A stretch of 38,255 nt of DNA from the NCBI RefSeq assembly GCF_001039355.2, contig NW_019773581.1, forward strand, positions 538,710 to 576,964, in the 5' to 3' direction. Every line of letters starts with the position of its first letter. The stretch's first letter is position 1. Source of the stretch: Lingula anatina. Lineage: Eukaryota; Brachiopoda; Lingulata; Lingulida; Lingulidae. Shown in pieces: positions 1 to 8,459 of this stretch. The notes under the pieces are model-generated. The model did no database searches, was not told the DNA's origin, and saw only the letters and a program-made list of their open reading frames with translations. Position numbers and translations under genes: made by a program.

Positions 1-205
1 GATGTGGAGGTAATAAAGAGAGATGAACTGGTTCCAGGAAAATTGCGCCATGGCACAACACGTCGGCGCTGTTTGTCTTAACAGATTTGAATTCAGAAAC
101 TATGAAATGCTCGTTAGATTTGTCAGGTAAGCTCAACAGTCATTCAATTTGTCCTTATTATCATAAACAGTTGGTCTAATATCTATTTTGGAGAAGAAAA
201 CACCA

Positions 206-277
206 GGCTCGACCGGGATTCGAACCCGGGACTTTCGCAAACCATCCAGCTGTTCTAACCAACTGAGCTACCGAGCC
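206..277 (-). tRNA. tRNA-like gene, unit 1
   Basis: On the minus strand this 72-nt stretch has a complete 7-bp acceptor stem (GGCTCGG with TCGAGCC, one G-T), an A box TAGCTCAGTTGG, a T arm CCGGG/CCCGG and a B box GGTTCGAATCC. A T4 run (197-200) lies 5 nt past the 3' end, as in Pol III terminators. The D stem has one mismatch. The anticodon stem is poor (two Watson-Crick or wobble pairs) and the variable loop is one base short. If the loop is ATGGTTT the anticodon is GGT (Thr), which is unusual in eukaryotes. It could be a functional Pol III unit or a tRNA pseudogene. Confidence 0.55.
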
Positions 278-557
278 TGGGTCAATCTTGCTTGTCCACT
301 ATAGGTACCTGTCAAGAAATGATCCAGGCTCATCTTGACATGAGCTCTCGTTGATGTGGAGGTAATAAAGAGAGATGAACTGGTTCCAGGAAAATTGCGC
401 CATGGCACAACACGTCGGCGCTGTTTGTCTTAACAGATTTGAATTCAGAAACTATGAAATGCTCGTTAGATTTGTCAGGTAAGTTCAACAGTCATTCATA
501 TTGTCTTTATTATTGTAAACAGTTGGTCTAATGTCTATTTTGGAGAAGAAAACACCA

Positions 558-629
558 GGCTTGACCGGGATTCGAACCCAGGACTTTCGCAAACCATGCA
601 ACTGCTCTAACCAACTGAGCTACCGAGCC
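558..629 (-). tRNA. tRNA-like gene, unit 2
   Basis: Same 72-nt structure as the copy in unit 1, but with a perfect D stem (GCTC/GAGC) and a better anticodon stem: four of five positions pair, counting one wobble. The T stem has one wobble pair and the acceptor stem one C-A mismatch. A box, B box and T4 terminator are intact. The predicted loop again reads ATGGTTT with GGT in the anticodon position. Confidence 0.5.
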
Positions 630-909
630 CGGGTCAACCTTGCTTGTCCTTTACCTGTACCTGTCAAGAAATGATCCAGGCTCATCTTGACATGAGCTCT
701 CGTAGAAGTGGAGGTAATAAAGAGGGGTGAATTGGTTCCAGGTAAATTGTGCCATGGCACACCACGTCGGCGCTGTTTATCTTAACAGTTTTGATTTCAG
801 AAACTATGAAATGCTCGTTAGATTTGTCAGGTAAGTTCAACAGTCATTCATATTGTCTTTATTATTGTAAACAGTTGGTCTAATGTCTATTTTGGAGAAG
901 AAAACACCA

Positions 910-981
910 GGCTTGACCGGGATTCGAACCCAGGACTTTCGCAAACCATGCAACTGCTCTAACCAACTGAGCTACCGAGCC
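910..981 (-). tRNA. tRNA-like gene, unit 3
   Basis: Same sequence as the copy in unit 2, so it shares its intact A and B boxes, good D stem, and acceptor-stem C-A mismatch. It lies exactly 352 bp from its neighbours. Confidence 0.5.
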
Positions 982-1261
982 CGGGTCAACCTTGCTTGTC
1001 CTTTACCTGTACCTGTCAAGAAATGATCCAGGCTCATCTTGACATGAGCTCTCGTAGAAGTGGAGGTAATAAAGAGGGGTGAATTGGTTCCAGGTAAATT
1101 GTGCCATGGCACACCACGTCGGCGCTGTTTATCTTAACAGTTTTGATTTCAGAAACTATGAAATGCTCGTTAGATTTGTCAGGTAAGTTCAACAGTCATT
1201 CATATTGTCTTTATTATTGTAAACAGTTGGTCTAATGTCTATTTTGGAGAAGAAAACACCA

Positions 1262-1333
1262 GGCTTGACCGGGATTCGAACCCAGGACTTTCGCAAACCA
1301 TGCAACTGCTCTAACCAACTGAGCTACCGAGCC
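1262..1333 (-). tRNA. tRNA-like gene, unit 4
   Basis: Identical by eye to the unit 3 copy and to its flanks, consistent with recent homogenisation. The T4 run lies just past the 3' end on the minus strand. Confidence 0.5.
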
Positions 1334-1613
1334 CGGGTCAACCTTGCTTGTCCTTTACCTGTACCTGTCAAGAAATGATCCAGGCTCATCTTGACATGAG
1401 CTCTCGTAGAAGTGGAGGTAATAAAGAGGGGTGAATTGGTTCCAGGTAAATTGTGCCATGGCACACCACGTCGGCGCTGTTTATCTTAACAGTTTTGATT
1501 TCAGAAACTATGAAATGCTCGTTAGATTTGTCAGGTAAGTTCAACAGTCATTCATATTGTCTTTATTATTGTAAACAGATGGTCTAATGTCTATTTTGGA
1601 GAAGAAAACACCA

Positions 1614-1685
1614 GGCTCGATCGGGATTCGAACCCGGGACTTTCGCAAACCATCCGACTGTTCTAACCAACTGAGCTACCGAGCC
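1614..1685 (-). tRNA. tRNA-like gene, unit 5
   Basis: Closer to the unit 1 copy than to the inner copies: full acceptor pairing, but a D-stem mismatch and a C-A mismatch closing the T stem. The anticodon stem has three central pairs. A and B boxes and the T4 terminator are preserved. Confidence 0.5.
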
Positions 1686-1760
1686 TGGGTCCATCTTGCT
1701 TGTCCACTACAGGAACCTGTCAAGAAATGATCCAGTTTCATCTCAACATGAGCTCTTGTA

Positions 1761-2110
1761 GATGTGGAGGTAATAAAGAGAGATGAACTGGTACCAGGTG
1801 CTGTTTGTCTTAACAGATTTGAATTCAGGAACTATGAAATGCTTGTTAGATTTGTCAGGTAAGCTCAATAGTTTTCAAATTGGCCTTAATCCCCTTTAAA
1901 ATACCTTAAAATTGTCATAATACTCCTTTCTAATGTAAACGGTTTGTCTTATGTCTCTTTGGAGGTTTGCCCGGGATTCTAACCCGGGACAGCTGTCAAG
2001 AAAATGCCCTTTACATTTCCTTAAAATTGTCATAATAGTCCTTTCTATCTTAAACGGTTGGTCTAATGTCTCTTTGGGGAGACAGGCTCGACTGGGATTG
2101 GAACCCGCTG
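1761..2110. repeat. Decayed sixth unit of the 352-bp array
   Basis: It begins in register (1761 = 1409 + 352) with the same GATGTGGAGG start. About 30 bp is deleted after GAACTGGTACCAGG, and the unit then diverges. Two B-box-like relics remain (near 1968-1990 and 2086-2106, minus strand), but no complete tRNA fold. This is the decayed edge of the array. Confidence 0.7.
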
Positions 2111-2194
2111 TTTACCTTAACAGGTTTGAGTTTGGAAAAAAGACTGGACTGGACTGGACTGGGCTTTGTAATGCCATTTTTCTCCCAGCCTAGT

Positions 2195-2750
2195 GATTGG
2201 TCCAGCTCAACTACCACAATCGGAAAGTCGATGCTTTCGAAATTGGCTATAGTACTATAAACATACTGGAATTGATCCGAACTAGTACAATCGGTGTGTC
2301 GCGATTGGTCTAGCTCAACTACCACAATCCGAAAGTTGATGCTGTCTAAATCGGCATTACTGCCTTTGAAAGTACTTTGAACACACTGGAATCAGTGGAC
2401 TAGCGCAATCGATGTGTCCCGATTGTTCTAGCTCAACTACCACAATCGGAAAGTCGAAGATGTTAAAATTGGCTCTAGCCCCTGTAGCCGCTGGCGGGTA
2501 TTGGCCCTGGCTGGGTAGCTCAGTGTGCAAAAGTCCCGGGTTAGAATCTCAGGGTGACCCTGAAGTTTTATCCGAGCCTCGCGATTGTTCCAGTTCAACT
2601 ACCACAATCAAAAAGTTGATGCTGTTGAAATCGGCTCTAGTACTTTAAACATACTGGAATTAGTCCAAACTACTACAATCGGTGTGTCACAATTTGTCTA
2701 GCTCAACCACCACAATTGGAAAGTCGAAGATGTTAAAATTGGCTCTACCC
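2195..2750. repeat. 108-bp tandem array, about five units
   Basis: Units start at about 2195, 2303, 2421, 2583 and 2690 with GATTGGTCTAGCTCAACTAC-like sequence. They contain AATCGGAAAGTCGATG and end near CAATCGGTGTGTC. Spacings are 108, 118, about 162 and 108 bp; the long one is explained by a tRNA-like insertion. No open frame is conserved between units. Confidence 0.85.
2507..2570 (+). repeat. tRNA-derived fragment inserted in the 108-bp array
   Basis: The plus strand carries an A-box-like GGGTAGCTCAGTG (2513-2525) and a B-box-like GGGTTAGAATCTC (2538-2550), only 12 nt apart. The middle of the tRNA is therefore missing. The AAAGTCCCGGGTTAGAATC core resembles the tRNA-like genes at 206-1685 but lies on the opposite strand. 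It is likely a tRNA-derived relic, not a gene. Confidence 0.5.
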
Positions 2751-2930
2751 AGCAGGCATAGTCGCGTTGGATCAACGTTGAAAACAGGTTGATACTTTAA
2801 ATTGCTTTTGATCTACCTAAATTCAATGTAAAATCAACGTTGATCCAGCCATGTCAAAACACCGTCATAATGTGACATTGACTCAACGTTGTATTTTGGT
2901 AATTGACCCAACCTTGAAGTTATGGATTGT
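2749..2930. mobile_element. CAACGTTG-type MITE/repeat, copy 1
   Basis: Starts CCCAGCAGGCATAG and contains GGATCAACGTTGA (2769-2781), whose perfect reverse complement lies at 2834-2846, then CTCAACGTTG and GACCCAACC. The terminal CCCAG.., the spaced AACGTTG palindromes and the lack of an ORF match the repeats at 5281-5453 and 29865-30240. I class it as a short non-autonomous DNA element; the superfamily is not clear from sequence. Confidence 0.6.
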
Positions 2931-3224
2931 AATTTAAAATATTAATTATTGAAAACGTGATACTTTGTTTATCAATACTGTAACTAAATTTATCAAAATA
3001 ATAACAAAAGGGTTTTAAAGTAAAAGTGACAGTTGTTTTGTGTCTTTAGTGAACTAGTGAATTTTCTTAACTTGTTATTCAGAAATACATTCCAATAAAC
3101 TGAATTCCTTGCAAGGTCAGCATCAGGATGAATAAGTTGCTGTAAATGTGATGGAGTTACGTTAGTAAAGTTACCAGTTCTTGGTAACCTGTTATAGATA
3201 GACAGGTTGAGGTGACTGTTACTT

Positions 3225-3226
<2 letters not shown>
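2931..3226. other. AT-rich spacer, no gene seen
   Basis: No exon-like frame, RNA gene or clear repeat is visible here. Confidence 0.5.

Positions 3227-3270
<44 letters not shown>
3227..3270. repeat. (AT)n microsatellite
   Basis: Pure AT dinucleotide tract of about 44 bp. It creates false Tyr/Ile reading frames on the minus strand. Confidence 0.98.
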
Positions 3271-3272
<2 letters not shown>

Positions 3273-3352
3273 ATCACTGTGATGTGTCTATGTTGTAACT
3301 GCTGTATATGTCTCCACATATTCTTAATTAATGATGTGTTCTCTGATTTCAG

Positions 3353-3446
3353 CAGAGATGAAGGTGTATCTGCTTGATTATCATCATACTTAGGACGTCT
3401 AAACTCTTCATCACATCAGGACCACAAAATCGCAGCCTCAGCACAG
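3353..3446 (+). pseudogene. Cassette exon copy 1 (inactive)
   Basis: Bounded by a T-rich tract with CTGATTTCAG on the left and CAG|GTCAGT on the right, the same borders as the copies at 4480 and 5122. It is 94 nt long, against 107 and 95, so it has lost the frame: a single base is missing near 3430. It also has an in-frame TGA nine codons in (SRDEGVSA then stop). The 60 bp after the donor are nearly the same as after copy 3. It reads as a decayed duplicate of an exon of unknown function. Confidence 0.65.
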
Positions 3447-3577
3447 GTCAGTGCAAAAATGATATTGCTATACTTTGTTGTTCTCTTCAATCCCCTTTTG
3501 ATCCTTACCACTTTATATAGTTCCTGGGAAATTATCTTTTTAAAAGGGTCACTTGAGGACAGTCCTGCAGATATTTG

Positions 3578-3770
3578 GATTGATCTATCTCCCTGGGGAG
3601 TCTTACTAAATTGCTGTCAACTTAACCGTCTTAAATGTCTGTCATGCTTAGTAAAGCTGTAAGGGGGTAATTATCTTTACCCCCTAGTTGGTTTGATATA
3701 ACTGGCTGACAGTTAAGTCGATAAAGTTGATAGCAATTTAGTGAGACTCCTTAGGGAGTTAGACCAATCC
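3578..3770. repeat. Foldback element, outer arms about 47 bp
   Basis: The left arm at 3578-3623 (GGATTGATCTATCTCCCTGG...) pairs with the right arm at 3724-3770 (...CTTAGGGAGTTAGACCAATCC) with few mismatches. An inner inverted repeat AGGGGGTAA / TTTACCCCCT (3662-3685) nests inside. No ORF. This is the shape of a palindromic MITE. Confidence 0.75.
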
Positions 3771-3842
3771 AGATGGATTGATCAAGGTATGGGAACTTAG
3801 GGTGCTTTCCCAGAGATTTAGATCGATCTAAGGATTAAGATT

Positions 3843-4005
3843 TAGATCGACCTAACTCCCTGGGGGTTCACGCTAAATTGCAGTCAGCCGAGCGGGCACC
3901 ATAATTAATTACCCCTTTACAGCTTTTAGTAGGAGGGGACAGACGCTTAAGCCGGCCAAGCTGACAGTAATCTAGTGAGACTCCCCACAGGGATAGATCG
4001 ATCTA
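3843..4005. repeat. Second foldback element of the same family
   Basis: The left arm from 3843 (TAGATCGACCTAACTCCC...) pairs with the right arm ending at 4005 (...CAGGGATAGATCGATCTA). Both arms share sequence with the foldback at 3578-3770, including an 'actccct..ctaaattgc..gtca' core. AGATCGATCTA also occurs alone at 3820-3830. The two elements lie in tandem within about 430 bp. Confidence 0.7.
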
Positions 4006-4029
4006 AAAATCTATGGAAATGGGGTGTTA

Positions 4030-4340
4030 GTCTTAGATCCCACACAGTTTTATATATGTTCAAATTGACAAGGGTTGATATGAACTCGTTGGGGTTGAGG
4101 TGGGAAGGCGCTGAGAAAAATCTGTATATAGATAAAATTTCTTGCAAATTATCATTTTTAAAAGGGTCACTTAAATCCCACAGTCTTATATATGTTCAGA
4201 GTGAAAAGGGTTAATATGAACTAGTGGGTGTGGACAAGAATTTCTGGAAGTCATTCCAATTCCTATGTATAAAGATTAAATTTAATGTTTGTATTCTCAT
4301 GCCTCACAGTGCATTGTCTTTTGCGATACTCTGTGTGTTT
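4030..4340. repeat. Intron-type repeats with AAAAGGGTCACTT
   Basis: Two direct copies (about 4032-4110 and 4160-4250) share TTATATATGTTC, a purine-rich AAAGGGTTRATATGAACT and then GTGG. Related copies lie at 4820-4900, 5690-5740 and 11936-12010. They sit between the cassette exons and seem to have been duplicated along with them. Confidence 0.7.
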
Positions 4341-4479
4341 GTATATATTCTGCTTACTGTATATGTCTGTTTTGTCACTGAAAGTCAAAATACATTTTGA
4401 TCTTTGTATTACATCTGTGTTATATATACTGTATGTGCCTGTGTATGTTATATATTGATGGTTTCTTCTCTAATTTCAG

Positions 4480-4586
4480 CAGAGATGAAGGTATGTCTCT
4501 TGGATTATCATCCAACATACTGAGGACAGCTAATTTAAAAACTCATCATCACCAGCAAGATTTACAATGTCACAGCTTCAGCACAG
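4480..4586 (+). CDS. Cassette exon copy 2, unknown protein
   Basis: An internal exon of 107 nt. It is preceded by TTTCTTCTCTAATTTCAG, a good pyrimidine tract and acceptor, and followed by GTCAGT. The open frame reads SRDEGMSLGLSS near the start and QDLQCHSFSTG at the end: polar, Ser/His/Gln-rich, no recognised domain. Compared with copy 3 it is 12 nt (four codons) longer, so length differs by whole codons. Its start splits a codon after base 2 and its end splits one after base 1. Skipping it or joining it serially to copy 3 would therefore shift the frame, which fits mutually exclusive use. I do not recognise the protein, and no other exon of this gene can be assigned with confidence. Confidence 0.5.
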
Positions 4587-4819
4587 GTCAGTGCATCAAT
4601 AATATTGCTATACTTTATTGTTCTTTTCAATACCCTTTTGACCCTCACAACTAGAAAAAATATCTTGCATACATTCTGAAGCCTGTGTACTGCATGTTGT
4701 GATGCTGTATGTGTCTCTATATTGAACTTTAAATTCAATGTTTGTATTCTCATGCCTCACAGTGCATTGTCTTTTGTGACACTGTGTGTGTCTATATATA
4801 TTCTGATCACTATCTATGT

Positions 4820-5045
4820 TTGTTTTGTAAAAGGGTCACTTAGAGATTTATATATGTTTAGAGTTTAAAAGGTTAATGTGAACTCGTGGATGTAATCAAA
4901 ATTTTCTGACGGTCATTCCAAACCCTGTATATAAACATTAAATTTTATGTTTATATTCTGATGCCTTAGAGTGCATTGAATTTTGTGAGGCTGTATGTGT
5001 CTGTATAAATTCTGATCACTATCTATGTTTGTGTTGTGGCTGTAT
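4820..5045. repeat. Duplicated intron sequence between exon copies 2 and 3
   Basis: Contains another AAAAGGGTCACTTAGAG... copy and a 'taaattt.atgtttrtattctSatgcc' block also found at 4274-4310 and 4733-4762. The 3' part (from about 4985) is made of CTGTATGTGTCTGTATAAA-like and TTCTGATCACTATCTATG-like pieces that resemble the satellite monomer at 12.4-29.9 kb. Confidence 0.65.
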
Positions 5046-5121
5046 GTGTTTATATATATTTTGATCACTGTGATGCGTCTATTTTGTAACTGCTGTATAT
5101 GTCTGCATATATTCTTTTCAG

Positions 5122-5216
5122 CGGAGATGAAGGTGTGTCTTCTGAATTATCATCACACTTAGGACAGCTAAACTCGTCATCACATCAAGATCTCCAGCAT
5201 CGCAGCCTCACCACAG
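5122..5216 (+). CDS. Cassette exon copy 3, unknown protein
   Basis: A 95-nt internal exon between TTCTTTTCAG and CAG|GTCAGT. The open frame includes GDEGVSSELSSHLGQLNSSS and ends HRSLTTG. Both splice sites and the 60 bp after the donor match the other copies closely. Copy 2 differs by four codons and many substitutions, yet both stay open, which argues for coding use rather than chance. The phase is asymmetric (2 then 1), as in copy 2. No domain is recognised; the low-complexity Ser/Gln/His content suggests a disordered linker. The donor intron is invaded about 65 bp downstream by a MITE (5281). Confidence 0.5.
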
Positions 5217-5280
5217 GTCAGTGCAAAAATGATATTGCTATACTTTGTTGTTCTCTTCAATCCCCTTTTGATCCTTACCC

Positions 5281-5453
5281 GACGCACAGCTGATGAGCCA
5301 CCGTTATACCGACGTCAGGCCAACGGCGTGAAGCAGTCGTTGGCCCGACGTCGGGTCACCAGTAGTGGCCCAACGTCAGCCCAACAACGACTGCCGACTG
5401 TGACCATGCCGACCAATGCCGACGTCGGCGCGACCACTTATTGCTATCTGGGA
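5281..5453. mobile_element. GC-rich CAACG/GACGTCGG repeat, copy 2 (reverse)
   Basis: Rich in palindromic GACGTCGG and CCAACG words in an otherwise AT-rich region. It ends GCTATCTGGGA, the reverse complement of the TCCCAGATAGC that starts the element at 29865. Further in, reversed, it shares an ACGT..GCATTGGT block with that copy. It is thus the same family in opposite orientation, inserted in the conserved intron sequence behind exon copy 3. Confidence 0.65.
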
Positions 5454-5498
5454 ATATTGCTTTACCTGTGTTCGGTGTTCATCATCACTATATATAGT

Positions 5499-5665
5499 CA
5501 GGGGCGGATTTAGGCCGTCTTCTGGGTCTTCCGGAAGATGGTCAGATTTTCAAGTTTACATTGAAGGGTATCTAATTTTTCTGTCGGAAGATGGTCAAAA
5601 ATGGGGGATGGTGCAACAAAGATAATTTGGAAGACTGTCAGAAAATATCTCTGGATCCGCCACTG
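5499..5665. mobile_element. hAT-like MITE, 167 bp
   Basis: Ends are CAGGGGCGGATTTAG and, reversed, CAGTGGCGGATCCAG. This terminal inverted repeat type is common in non-autonomous hAT elements. The inside holds GGAAGATGGTCAGATTTT and no ORF. I could not identify a clean 8-bp target duplication. A relative of similar length lies at 9567-9718. Confidence 0.7.
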
Positions 5666-5699
5666 ATACTATCTGGGAAATTATCATTTTGTAAAAGGG

Positions 5700-6070
5700 T
5701 CACTTAGAGATTTATATGTGTTATGAGTTAAGAATAATATGTCCAAAACTTTCAAATGAGGTCAAACCACTAGCAAGGCAGGAGATAGGACTATCTCAGC
5801 CTAGAGAAAGGAAGAGTACCAACCGATAAGGAACTTTGTAATTATGTTGGCTTGCAGCAAGTGGCAATAATTCCCCGTTGAGCATGAACAGTGTGACAAG
5901 CGGGGATTGATTTGCATATTTGTGCACATACCATTGGCTTGACGTCACCTCATTTGCATTGCCATTGTGTTTTGCCCTATAATTTCCTCATCAGCCTGTA
6001 AGGATGCAAACGTCAGAAAATGATCAATTAGTTGTTACATGACATATAAGCATAATGAAAAAAGGCTTCA
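5700..6070. other. Spacer, no gene seen
   Basis: Apart from a short AAAAGGGTCACTTAGAG repeat at its left end I see nothing I can name. Confidence 0.4.
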
Positions 6071-6071
6071 A

Positions 6072-6540
6072 AATCAACCATCCCCAGGGATAGCCAAACC
6101 CTCTGTTGAACTAATTATGAAATGCCCATGCATATCCTTGAGGAAACAGCTATCATTCACCAAAGTTTCCACTTCTAAAGTCTAATGTTCTAAGAGGAGA
6201 TCAGGGAAATTATAAGATGAAAAAAATTTTGAACAACTACTTCCCCCCCCCTCAAGGACATCCCTATGTCCTCTTGAAATAATTCTGAAATGCCAATGCA
6301 CTTCCCTGATGACAGGTCTAGCAATCACCAAAGTTTCAATTATCTAACTCAAATAGTCTAGGAGGAGATAACAGAAATAACGTGAAAAGAATTCAGAATC
6401 ATCCCCTCCACCCCCCCCCCCAAGGAGAGCGCAACCCCCTGTTGCACTAAAATTCTGAAATGCCAACACACATTTTGACTACAGTTTCACCAATCACCAA
6501 AGTTTCCAGTTTTTAATAGTCTAGTAGGAGACATTTTTAA
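6072..6540. repeat. Tandem array, three units of about 169 bp
   Basis: The blocks CCCC..CAAGGA, GAAATGCCMATGCA, ATCACCAAAGTTTC and TAGTCTARKAGGAGA recur with spacings of 168-170 bp. C-rich runs at 6243-6252 and 6411-6421 mark the unit junctions. Units are clearly diverged, so the array is old. Confidence 0.8.
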
Positions 6541-7003
6541 TATGATTTTCATTTTTCTCAAATATATTGTTCTTTTTCCAGGTGACCCTTTCCATACAGC
6601 ATGGTGGCTTCTTGGGGAACTGACTCTACCTATCTTGTAATGGATAATACCTATAGAAAAAGTAGGCAGTGAAAAACAGCAGCAAGAGCAGTGCATTATC
6701 TCATCCATGTGTAGAATACATGATATGTGGCAAGATTATAAACGTCAAATGATGTGCAAAGCCTGATTTTAGACACCCATTACAAGGAGGAATCTGCATC
6801 TGGTATTGGTAGTAAGGAGAAATCTTGAATGGGTATATATTGTTTCCAGATGACAATAATAGGTAATTTGTCTCCTCTTACACAACCAAACTCAAATCAT
6901 AACATAAAATGCTTCATTTGATACTGAAAAATATTATTGTAATATTGAAAATTTTATTTTTTGTCATTCTCAATGTTCTCCTATCAATTGCCAATAAATG
7001 ACG
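6541..7003. other. AT-rich spacer, no gene seen
   Basis: No convincing exon, RNA or repeat is visible in this stretch. Confidence 0.4.
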
Positions 7004-7460
7004 CAGTCAACTGATACACTTTTCTCAGATTATTACAGTTGTTAAGCTTATTTTTTACAAATTTTACAAACATTGGACTAGATTTGTCAACATCATATAC
7101 ATTTGAATATGTTAAGGTATGGAATTTGCCAGGTATTTTTAGTTTTCTTAAATATTTTCTGAAAACATCATTTTCATTAGGCACAGTCAACTGATAAGCT
7201 GATCTCAGATTATTTCAGTTGTTAAGCATCTTTTGTAGAAATTTCACGAACATTGGACTAGATTTGTCAAAATTATTAACATAAAAGCCTTTTCTTTCTA
7301 TGCAATTTTTAGTTTTCTCAAATATATTGTCTGAAAAAATCAATTTCATTACACACAGTCAACTGATAAGCTTATGGCTGATTATTTCAGTTGTTAATTA
7401 TAAGCTTCATTGTGCAAATTTCACAAAGAATTAAGGAAATTTCACAAAGTTATTAACATT
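7004..7460. repeat. Tandem array, about three units of 172-180 bp
   Basis: CAGTCAACTGATAAGCT followed by CTCAGATTATT and CAGTTGTTAAGC starts units at 7004, 7184 and 7356. The rest of each unit holds ATTGGACTAGATTTGTCAA and TTTTCTYAAATAT. The same family forms a second array at 9900-10409. Confidence 0.8.
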
Positions 7461-7494
7461 TAACTATTTTTATATACAGCATCAGCAGTTTTTA

Positions 7495-7520
7495 TGTACA
7501 GACACAGATGTGTCTGTACA
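7495..7520. repeat. Perfect 12-bp inverted repeat
   Basis: TGTACAGACACA, a 2-nt spacer, then TGTGTCTGTACA. It sits at the border between two arrays. A related TTATGTACGGACACGG is found at 21722-21737, next to a fragment of the 340-bp repeat, so it may be the terminus of a composite transposon. Confidence 0.8.
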
Positions 7521-7559
7521 TATAGCCGTCACCTTCGTCTGTCTTCGCCATCATCGCCT

Positions 7560-8060
7560 TGCACTTTCACCGATAACACGATAAGTGAAAAATCCTTTTA
7601 CCGTTTGGCTTGAAACTTACAGAACTGATATGTATTCATAATACTCAGGTCAAGTTCGAAAATCAGCATGATCGGACAATTTTTGTGGAAGTTATGCTGT
7701 TTTTTCACTTTTTTCAGCAAATATGCAACACCTATAACACGATAAGTGGAAAACTGTTTTACCTTTTGGCTTAAAACTAACATAATGGATGAATATTCAT
7801 AATACGTAGGTCAAGTTTGAAAATCAGCATGATCAGGCCATTTTTATGGGAGTAATGCTGTTTTTTTTTTTTTTTTTTTTTTTTTTTCAATTTTTTTCAG
7901 CATATATGCAACACATTTCAAGGAAAACCGATTGGCCAATTGTCTTGAAGTTTACAGGGGTGATCAGTCTTACTGAAATACAGATTAAGTTTGAATATAA
8001 GCTTGATCGGTTAAGTTCTGGTGAAGTAATGCCTTTTTTTTTTTTTTGTAAATAAGTGTT
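7560..8060. repeat. Tandem array, three units of about 160-175 bp
   Basis: Each unit has an 'aaMcYgattggcttgaaactta' type block, then AGGTCAAGTTYGAAAATCAGC and TGATCGG, then a T-rich stretch. Units begin near 7567, 7729 and 7905. T runs of about 27 (7861-7887) and 12 (8034-8047) come from slippage in the T-rich part of the unit. No ORF is conserved. Confidence 0.75.
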
Positions 8061-8459
8061 TTTTCCTCAGATTTAATTTTTGGGCATGTTAACATTGTCA
8101 TTTTTGAACTAATTAGATATGTATGTATAGATGTGTTATTTGATATTTTCTGCAACTTAACAATATTTTTAGTTGATTATATAAAAATGATGGTGAACCT
8201 GTTATTATGTATTATGTAATAAAGTGTCAAAAATGGAAATAAACTTATATCTTTACAGTTTGTCAGATTCAATCATTCACTATGTTCAAAAACTCAGACT
8301 GGAGCAAATTGGACATTTAGAATTGTTCTATTGATATTTTTCCTATGTCAACAATTTTCTTAGTTGATCATTTAAAAATGACAGTAAATAGATTATTTTG
8401 TATAATGTAAAAAAAAAGGTGTTGAAAGTGGAAAGAAAATCATTTCAGTACAGTTATCT

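Larger units (their letters stand above)
1..1760. repeat. 352-bp tandem array, five units
   Basis: Five head-to-tail units start at 1, 353, 705, 1057 and 1409, each exactly 352 bp. Each begins GATGTGGAGG or GAAGTGGAGG and carries one tRNA-like gene on the minus strand about 205 bp in. Units starting at 705 and 1057 look identical by eye, while the first and last tRNA regions share variants absent from the inner ones. That pattern is expected from unequal exchange or gene conversion in the middle of an array. The window starts inside the array, so its true size is unknown. Confidence 0.95.

Noticed and set aside
2050-2325. Short frames in the decayed 352-bp and 108-bp repeats
   Set aside because: They come from repeat units without conserved frame or splice sites.
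5499-5665. An exact 8-bp target duplication for the hAT-like MITE
   Set aside because: The flanks TATATAGT and ATACTATC do not match; only the terminal repeats support the class.
7861-7887. Long T run read as the poly(A) tail of a minus-strand LINE or SINE
   Set aside because: It sits inside a tandem array whose every unit has a T-rich stretch at this place, and no retroposon body or target duplication is visible.
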